Source: Symsagittifera roscoffensis (taxonomy: Eukaryota; Xenacoelomorpha; Acoela; Convolutidae). Taken from it: a stretch of DNA of 64,000 bases. Positions 55,801 to 64,000 of this stretch are shown here, piece by piece. Below the pieces are notes generated by a model. The model had not been told where the DNA came from. It ran no database searches and saw nothing but the letters and a program-made list of their open reading frames with translations. Each line of letters starts with the position of its first letter. Within the stretch, counting starts at the first letter, position 1. Both the position numbers and the translations under genes were made by a program. The stretch is from positions 30,912,401-30,976,400 of the forward strand of contig NC_087067.1 of the NCBI RefSeq assembly GCF_963678635.1, in the 5' to 3' direction.

Positions 55801-58800
55801 AAAGTTTTTCAGCTAGGATCTTAATCTTATTATCAATGCAGATAGAATAATAAATCGAAAATCAAATACGATTTTTGTCACTGGTTTTTGTGTAGTTATT
55901 ATTACAGCTTGGTTAACAGTCATAGCTGGCAAAACTGTAGTTTAAGTGAGCTTTTGGTGAATTGATTATCATTTTTTTATCTTTGGTTTAGTTTTCAATA
56001 TCCTGATCACATCGGTGAATGTGATTATCATGAAATGTGATGTTTTCACTGTTCGTATTTCAATCATAATACAAATATAGATTTAATAAATCCAAACAAG
56101 GAAAACAAATTTACCTCAAAGGTATCTGTGTATAAATTTCAGATTGGTTTTTTACTGATAGCTGGCAATACTGGAGGGTAGAAATTTTTTTAGTTCAATT
56201 GAATCTAATTTTCCTTAAGACTGTTAAAGCTTTTAACATCATGATCATAGCGGAGAATGTGGTGATCAAGATAAAAGATGGTTTCTTGTCGGCTGTTTCT
56301 TGTTGCTGTTTTTGGGTATGGAGAATGAATGACATTTCAAAGCTTGGAAAATAATTTCTTTCATTAGTTTCTGTGTAGTGTAATTTCAGATTGGTTTTTA
56401 TGGTAGCTGGCAAGAAAGAAGAAAAACATACTTAAGTTGAGTTAATTTTTTCATTCAATATCCATGTTATATTTTTAAACTTCCTCATCATGAGTGTGGT
56501 GATCAGATCAAGTTTTATTGTTTATCTGTTAAGTTTTTGCTCTTATCAACCCTACAGAATGAATAATAATTCAATGCTTGATGCTTGGAAAAACAGCTTT
56601 TGTCAGACGTTTCTAAATAATGATTTGAGGTTCTGGTAGCTGGTAATTGAAACTTCGGCTGAATTGAATTTCTGTTTCTATTTTGTTGCTAAAGGTTTCA
56701 ACATCCTGATCATAGGAATGCGTGTGGTGATCATGATATGTGATGTTTTCTGCAATTGATTTTTGATTTCAGTTTTTTGTTAATTCTTTATAGTTGTTGA
56801 GAACAATCTTCTATGATTAAAAAGTGTGGTTAATAGTAAGAATAATTCGAAACTGTGAATCGTGCTTTTCGAACAGCTTAGTCTTCTGTGAGATGTTTGA
56901 CTCTAAGAAGTTGAATTTAGCAGCGTTACTTGGACTCATGAGGAATAAAAAAACTCTTTGAGATGAAGAGGATAACACAAGATACAAGATAACACGTAAT
57001 AATATAAGATTCTATTTAAAAATGCGCTCGGTTTTTAGTGCTAGTATTTCATGAATTGAAATGTTAAGATTAAGAAAAAAATCTTAATTAAATGATGATT
57101 TAATTCGATTTGTAGATTTTATAATTTTTTGAGAATTATTGGTCGCATCAGATGATATTGGATCGAACTATTAAATCATAAAGTTTTTCCAGAAAGATAA
57201 CACTGCCTGATTTTCACTACCTCTTCATTAGCTGTATTATGACCTCAACCGTACTCTCTCATAGATCTGTAGGAAATGTGAGGTTGTGTTTTTTTGAGAT
57301 CGGACTCATTCTATCATCGTAGTATTGGTCCGACTAGCGAAACTTGGCATTGTTTAGAATAAAATTCAAGCGGTCTTTTAGAGAAGGAGAAGGGTAATTT
57401 ATACTGTAAACTTTATGTTTTAAAAACTTTTCAATCAAATGAAAAACATAACAAATAAAAAATAAAAAGACAAAATTCAAGCTTTCTGATGATAACAAAT
57501 TTGGTGATATTTTATTAAACTAGAATCAATTATCATTGATTATAGTTTTATCAAAAATCTCAATTGATCTTAATTTTTTATAGAAAACGAACAGAAAATC
57601 AATGTTTGGAAATAAGTTTTTGTCAGTAGTCTCCGTGTAGGTTTTTAAGGTTGGTTATTATTGATAGCTGAAAAGTTTAGACAATAAGTGAAAGTTTAGC
57701 TGTGTTGATTTGTTTTTTCATTATTATTGTTATAGTCTTTGACATCCTGATAATAGCAATGAAGTTAGAGGGTGATAAAGCTTGGAAGATTTGACTTTAG
57801 TCTGTAATAGTTTCATGGTTTTCAAAATTCTGGAAACTAGTGCTTATTAAAAAAATTTAGTTTGCAAGGTTGTTTGAGTTCACGAGGAATTATAAAATTT
57901 TTTTGTAAATGAGGTTATTTGACGCTCGATAAAATAGTTTCGGTAAAATCACAAAAAAATAGATCAAGTTCTTCTTTTGAAGGTGGATATGAATGATCAG
58001 GTTTCAGATCGGAGCTGAAATTGCCCATTGATCCACTTTCTGCTTTATAACGATAGCCCGCAAAACAGGCGGGCGAGTGAAACTTTAGGTGAACAGATTT
58101 TTTGTCATAATTTCTAGTTTTCAACATCCTGATCAATGCAGTTTAAGTGGCGATCAAAATATATCATTTTTTCTCTGATAAGACATCATTCTTTCCGTCT
58201 ATGAAGGTTAAATGGTAATGCAATATTCGATGCGCTGAAAAAAAAATTCCGTCGAAGGCGTTTTATGTAGTGATTTAGGGTTGTTTTATGCTGATAGTCG
58301 GCAAAAAAATCGAATAAACGTTGGAAGAGATGATTTTTTGCCACTGCTATATTTTTTTAAATCATGTGAAAATGTTGATCACGATGGGTGATGTTTTCTC
58401 TGTAGGCTTGTTAATCTTTTTATCTATAAAGATCGAATAACATTTTGACATAAGACTCGGAAAGTACTTTTTGTCGATGGCTTGAAAAATTTGAGCACAA
58501 GTTTAACTTTACTTGAGTTTTTTTTTATATTATCATAATTAAGAAAAACTAACGTCCTCAAAACTTAAGGTTGTGTCTGTTTTTTTTTCAGGAAAAAAGC
58601 TTTAAACTTTTCGGGCTCAATTTTGATTTTTTTTTGTTTGACTTGTGATTTATTTTTTCAACTTCAGTTCATTTTCATCCCAAAAAAGGCAAACACCACT
58701 TTCAAACAGCAGAAAGCTAAAGGTCCCAAAAATGTGATCAAGTTCTGGCTTCAAAAGTGTATTTCAATGATCAAAATACCCATTGGAAATAAATTTGCCT

Positions 58801-60660
58801 ATTGATCCTCCATCAAGTTTGTATACTTTTTTAATAAAAAAGAAACAAATCATAAAAGTTTCTTGTAACTCAAAATGCTTCAATGGTTTTTTCTTGAGTT
58901 TTTATTTTTAAAAAAATTCTTTCTGTTGCTTTGCGTTCATTACTCTTTTCCAGCTGTCGCTTTAGTTTTTATCATCCTGATCATAGCAGTGAATGGTTTG
59001 TAACCATATAAGAGGTTTTTTTGATAAATCGAAAAACAAAAACGGTTTAATGTCACTGGTTTTTGTGTAGTTATTAAAGCGTGGTAAACAGTGATAGCTG
59101 ACAAAACTATAATTTAAGTGAACTTTTTGATGAAATAGTTTTTATTTTCTTGACTTTGTTATAGTTTTCAATGTCCTGATCATATCGGTGATTATGGTTA
59201 AAATGAAACGTGATGTTTTCTTTGTCAGGTTTTTAATTTTAAAACAAATATAGGTTGAATGACAAATACAAACTACAAAAACAAATTTACCTCGGTAGTA
59301 TCTGTGTACTGATATCAGGTTGGTTTTTACTGATAACTGGTAATACTGCATTGTAAAAAACTTTTTAGTTGATTTGACTTTATATTTCTTCAAGACTGTT
59401 ATAGCTTAAGACTGTTATAGCTAGTTGAATTGACTTTAGATTTCCTGAGTATCCTGATCATAGCGAAGAAATGGTGATCAAGATAAAAAATGGTTTCGTG
59501 TTGGCTGTTTCTTTTGCTTTTTATAGGAACGAGAATGAATGACATTTCAGTCCAGGCAAAAAGTTTTCTACCATTGAAAAAAATTAAGTGAGTTTTTTCT
59601 CTTTCTTCGGGTTCATTACTCGTTTTCAGCTGTCGGTTGACCTTGTTTTTAGTTTTGAACATCTTGAATCTTGATCATAGCGGTGAGTGGGTGGGAAGGA
59701 AATTATCAAAGTGGTATCTGTGTAGTGATTTCAGTTTATTTTATACTGATAGCTGGCAAAACTAGAGTGTGAATTTTTTTTTAGCAGAGTTGACTTTATA
59801 TTCCTTTAAGACTGTTATAGCTTAAGACTGTTATCGCTAGTTGCTAGTTGAAATGCTAGTTGAATTGACTTTAGATTTCCTTAATATTCTGATCATAGCG
59901 AGGATATTGTGATCAAGATAAAAGATGGTTTCTTGTTGGCCGTTTTTTGCTCTTTACAGGTACCGAGAATGCATGACATTTCAATGCTTGGAAAAAAATT
60001 TCTTTCATATTTTCTCTGTAGTATAAATTTGGATTGGTTTTCATGGTAGCTGGCAAAAAAGAGTGTAAGCATTCAAAATCCAAGTTAAACTTTTTAAATT
60101 CCCCATCGTGAGTGTGGTGATCAAGTGTATGTTGTTTATCTGTTACGATTTTGCGCCTAATAACCCCAGAGAATGAATGATAATTCGTTCCTGGGAAAAA
60201 TAGCTTCTGTCAGAGGTTTCATGATAATGATCTAAGGTTCTGGTAGCTGGTAAGTGAAACATTTGGGCTGAAATGCTTTTCTATTTCTTTTCGTTGCTAA
60301 AGTTTTTCACATCCTCAACATAGGAATGAGTGTGGTGATCATGATATGTGATGTTTTCTGTAATAAAGTTTTTGATTTCAACTTTTATGGAGAGTGTGTT
60401 GTTAATTCTTCATAGATGTTGAGAACAATTTTCTAAGATTAAAAAGTGTGGTTAATATTAAGAATAATTCGAAATTGTGAATCGTGCTTTTCGAACAGCT
60501 TAGTCTTTTCTGAGAAGTTTGACTCTAAGAAGTTGGATTTAGCAGCGTTACTTGAATTCATGAGGAATGAAAAAAAAAACGTTCTTCGAGATGAAGAGGA
60601 TAACAAAAGATACAAGATAATACGTAATAATATAAGATTCTATTCAAAAATGCACTTGTA
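49800..60660. repeat. Large array of degenerate ~250-300-bp subrepeats in higher-order copies
   Basis: Phrases such as TGATAGCTGGCAAAA, CCTGATCATAGCGGTGA and GTGATGTTTTCTCTGTTAG recur throughout. Three higher-order copies start with GAAAATCAATGTT at about 50,385, 54,105 and 57,590 and end with AATAATATAAGATTCTATT at about 53,700, 57,015 and 60,645. The first and third are the closest to each other. ORFs here recur because the DNA repeats, and I call none of them a gene. Confidence 0.85.
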
Positions 60661-60722
60661 ACGAATATCCCCCCTACCCTCTATAAAGAAAGAATTGAAC
60701 AGTTAAGCATATACGAGTTTTG

Positions 60723-60804
60723 TACCTTGTTAACTATACTCACTCCTACCCCCCCCCCCCCCCCGCGCCCCTATTACAATAGGGGGGAAATAGTTGACAA
60801 GGTC
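60723..60804. repeat. Foldback with C16 tract
   Basis: TACCTTGTTAACTAT (60,723) is mirrored by ATAGTTGACAAGGT (60,790). Between them lies a run of 16 C (60,749-60,764) and a perfect 8-bp stem CCCCTATT-AC-AATAGGGG (60,768-60,785). Confidence 0.8.
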
Positions 60805-61110
60805 CACATCTTTTTCCTTGATATCGTTTTGAATTTGTTTACTTCAGTGCTTTAATTTTTCAGTCATACTCTTTTTATTCAAACAGTCAATTTGCATTTT
60901 GAAGTGAATTTTTAAAGCTAGCTCTCAAATAAAATTGGAAAAAGAAAATCGTTAAAAAACAAAAATTGTTATTTTTTCTGTTTAGTTAATAGTTCAATCT
61001 CAAATTTAAAGCAGTCACAAAATTTTACCAAAATCTAAAAGCTTTATGTAAAAACTTTACATTCGAAACTCAAGGTCAAATTATTTTTCCGCGCTTACAT
61101 TTTTGTTCAG

Positions 61111-63832
61111 ATGTTGGATTGTACATAAAAGATGTCAGTTCTACTTTAATTGACCGAACTGTTTCTCAGCGTATCCACGCTCTTGGTTTTTCCATCCTGA
61201 AGTTACTGGTAGATAACGTTCAAGTGGACAATCAATCCGCATCTGACTTGAGTAGTTTCATCGATGATTTGAAGACTTTCAGGTTAGTTTTTTTCATATT
61301 TCTATCGCAATCTCTTAATGATAACCTTCATTTTGAAATAAATGATTAATTTCAAAAACTTTGATACTTGAAATTACATGAATTTTTCTACTCATGAGTT
61401 TTTCAAAATATGAAAGATGACGCGCGTATAACTGCTGAGTTCAAGTTTACTGCTTCGTTCCCGGTGCTCGACTCATGATCTTCGTCCCAATTTAATACGG
61501 TCGAACGAATACTGTAGTCGAACAAAGTCAAATCATCGATCGATAGAGTCGAACAGGGTCAAATCATGAGTCAAACAGGGTCGACTCATGGGTCGACCAG
61601 GGTCGAATCATGAGTCGAACAGGGTCGAGTCATGAGTCGAACAGGGTTGAATCATAGGTCGAACGGGGTCAAATCATGAGTCAAACAGGGTCGAATCATG
61701 GGTCGAACAGGGTCGAATCATGAGTCGAACAGGGTCAAATCATGAGTCAAACAGGGTCGAATCATGGGTCGAACAGGGTCGAATCATAAGTCGAACAGGG
61801 TCGAGTCATGAGTCGAACAGGGTTGAATCATAGGTCGAACGGGGTCAAATCATAGGTCGAACGAGGTCAAATCATGGGTCAAACGGAGTCGAATCATGGG
61901 TCGAACGGGGTCGAATCATAGGTCGAACGGGGTCGAATCATGGGTCGAGCTGGATCAAGTCATGGGTCGAACGGGGTCTAACAGGGTTGAATCATTCGAA
62001 ATTAGTCAAAAGGGGTCAATCATGAATCACATAGGGTCAAATGATGCGCAGAAATAGCGAAAATTTGATTTTTATGTCGGATTGTTTTTGCTTGCAAGAC
62101 TGTAAACAGATGCAAATTACGAAAACTAATCCAGTATATATGTAATTTCAATGTGCAGTTAGCTGGACCAGCATAATGCTGCTGATCATATACAGGACTG
62201 TCACGAGAAGGCCTACACATGGTCTCAATATCAAATATAAGCTCTTATTTGGAGCTACAAAAAATTGCAACCAAAAAAAGCTTGGAAAAAATTAAACCAA
62301 ATAATTCAATTTAGCACAAAAGTCATCAAATAAACATTCAATGATAAACAACTAGTTGTTACCTTAAAGCTAAAACTTTGATCAATGCCAATTAATCGAT
62401 GCCAACTAAAAGAAACTCGGAAGAATTTTTTTGTGCAAGAGCAGTACTGTTGCTCTGATTCGTGGTTATTATTTTATTAGAGTGAGCAAAATTTTGCTCA
62501 CTGTAAAAAAAATATTGACCACGACTCAGAGCAACAGTACTACTCTTACGTAAAAAAAACTCAAATTCTTCCGAATGTTTTTTTGTTGGCATTGATTAGT
62601 TTATTTAGTTTTCGGCCAAAAAAATAAATATTGACTGCCTTAGTCAAGTACCAATTTCATACTTTGGAGTCGTTCATACTTTGGAGTCCGGAAATCATTA
62701 AGAACAATTTAGTTTGCCTTAATTCAATTTAAAACGACTATGAGTGACGGCTAACTCGCCATGCATAAATCATTGGCGTATTGAAATAAATATGAAAAAC
62801 GTCCAATTTCTCACAATAAATGGGTTAATAAATGAGAAAGCATATTTGCCTGAGAACGAGAATAATCCAGAATCGATCCAAAAGCTGTGAATCACAATTG
62901 CTCTGAATAAAAAATCAACCCCAGAATATAATCTTTTCATATTCTTCGAAAGTGGGAACTCGGAAGTAAAACGGACAATGGGTTAGCTTTGATTTTCTTA
63001 TTCTAGCGTACAGTTGAAAGAACTAATCCTCAGAGACGTCATCAGCTTCAACTCACAACCATGTCAGCTTCAATTTGATTTTAATCATCACTACCAAGAT
63101 CTTTCTTTCATCAATGTGAACAATTATGTCTGTGTAAATTCTCTGCCAGAAATTGTTTTCAGTGCTCCAACACCATTAGAGTGAGTTTAATTCCGTATAC
63201 GTTGTTTTTTTTTGAAAATTCATAAGGACCAAAATTTTGATTGCTAGTTTGGCTTCGATAAGGATTAAGCAAAAAAAAATTGAGGCAAAAATTTCATCGT
63301 ATATTATCCTAAAGCTTTGCTTTTTCTCGTGATGTGATTGAGGTTTTTTGAATTCGGTTCAGTTTTCCGTGTAACTGAAAAATCTAAGCTCACTAGAGAT
63401 AATCTAGAAAAAAAGAACACCACAAGAGATAGAAAACCACACGGCAAAGTCAAATCAAGTAACGAACCTGAACTTATTTTAATTCCTTCCTAAAAAAACT
63501 TAAACAAAAGTAACAATTTGTTTCAGTTGAGTGAAACTTTTGAAAAAGATTTCAGTATTTTTTTCCATTAACATATTAAGCAACGTTTCAGGGGTCAAAC
63601 ATGGCGTTTTCAGAATACAACTTTGGGTTTTGAAAAAATCTACATTGATTTTGACTCTTATGGTGAAATACAAATTCTTTCTACAACGCATACTGGTTGC
63701 CACACTCCCGGCCAGCAAATGAAACATTCTTCCCACATAACCATATACAAAAGAACAAGACTGCTCAAGTATCAGGGCAAAACCTTGATTGTTCCGACAG
63801 CTCCTTCATCCATATCGACTAGTTTTGGCTGA
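61111..63832 (+). CDS. Last three exons of a host-type gene
   Basis: Exon 61,111-61,282 after TTTTGTTCAG (VGLYIKDVSSTLIDRTV, FSILKLLVDNVQ), donor AG|GTTAGT. Exon 63,007-63,180 after TTATTCTAG (VQLKELILRDVISFN), donor GA|GTGAGT. Exon 63,592-63,832 after AACGTTTCAG (FEKIYIDFDSYGEIQIL), ending TGA. Phases agree at both joins. The first exon needs a phase-1 predecessor, and the exon ending at 47,304 supplies exactly that, so both blocks may be one gene with a 13.8-kb intron filled by repeats. The repeated leucine/isoleucine strand pattern suggests an F-box/LRR-like nematode protein, but the family is not established. Confidence 0.6.
61490..62035. repeat. Intronic 22-bp minisatellite, about 25 copies
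   Basis: The unit is of the type GGGTCGAATCATGAGTCGAA with variants (GTCAAATC, ATGGGTC, AACGGG). It lies wholly inside the intron between 61,282 and 63,007. Confidence 0.95.
62393..62599. mobile_element. Intronic foldback MITE (~207 bp)
   Basis: The arms match along almost their full length (TCGATGCCAAC with GTTGGCATTGA, AGCAGTACTGTTGCTCT with its complement). The centre 62,481-62,502 is a perfect palindrome, AGTGAGCAAAA and complement. Confidence 0.85.
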
Positions 63833-64000
63833 AAAAGGTATTGAAAAACTATAAATATTGGACAATATCAAAAATCAAGTTTGAAAATTCACATTACAAA
63901 ATTAATACGACCGGTTAGTTAATCTGGTCTCAATTTAACTTGGAACGATTTTTGGTGCGGGATAGTTCGTCACGCATAAATAGTTTGCGTTGTGCTTTCA

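Noticed and set aside
50706..58136. Pairs of similar ORFs in the 50-60 kb array
   Set aside because: Their similarity follows the higher-order DNA repeat, and frames are short and not preserved across all copies.
61490..62035. CRISPR-like array
   Set aside because: Repeats are contiguous with no unique spacers, in eukaryotic intronic sequence; it is a minisatellite.

Overview
The window looks like eukaryotic nuclear DNA from a small AT-rich invertebrate genome, most likely a nematode close to Caenorhabditis. The evidence is indirect: very AT-rich spacers, a plausible 49-nt intron, acceptors of the TTTCAG/TTCTAG type after short T tracts, donors such as GTATGT and GTGAGT, and Ty3/gypsy relics. 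I see no bacterial gene organisation, and no rRNA or tRNA gene that I could support.

Layout. Positions 1-25,670 are gene-poor. They hold a broken coding end at the left edge, a ~400-bp x4 tandem array (3.8-5.4 kb), several inverted-repeat (MITE-like) elements, a 0.68-kb tandem duplication (8.3-9.7 kb), a small secreted-protein gene with a decayed tandem copy (12.2-14.1 kb) and a few short possible genes. Positions 25,675-40,936 are one 15.3-kb element with ~330-bp terminal inverted repeats. Positions 40.9-48.2 kb hold a second copy of the repeat into which the element inserted, a degenerate Ty3/gypsy retrotransposon on the minus strand, and the first recognisable exons of a spliced host-type gene, one of them duplicated. 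Positions 49.8-60.65 kb are a large array of degenerate ~250-300-bp subrepeats arranged in three ~3-kb higher-order copies. Positions 61.1-63.83 kb hold three more exons that are phase-compatible with the 47-kb exons, so the array may be one ~14-kb intron.

The most interesting object is the 15.3-kb element. It encodes a large family-B DNA polymerase with exonuclease motifs, polymerase motifs A/B/C, N-terminal zinc fingers and an OTU-like CLFRAL motif. It also encodes two tandemly duplicated small proteins and a third protein that all look like PC4-type single-strand DNA-binding folds (inference), a short membrane protein, a stand-alone paralogue of the polymerase zinc-finger domain, and two unknown proteins. 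The genes are arranged divergently around compact virus-like control regions: a 60-bp repeat array with six perfect TGACGTCA sites, a CArG/AP-1 region, and arrays of inverted CCAAT boxes. I see no integrase, capsid, packaging ATPase or maturation protease, so it is not a standard complete Polinton/Maverick. It could be a reduced Polinton relative, an endogenised linear-plasmid or virus-like replicon, or a decaying copy.

Four genes of the element are interrupted by a small frame or stop defect with coherent coding on both sides. This copy is therefore probably inactive, unless some of these sites are recoding signals. The working model is that the terminal repeats (with short iterons) serve as replication or transposition ends, PolB copies the element, the PC4-like proteins protect single strands, and the zinc-finger protein binds the element's own DNA.
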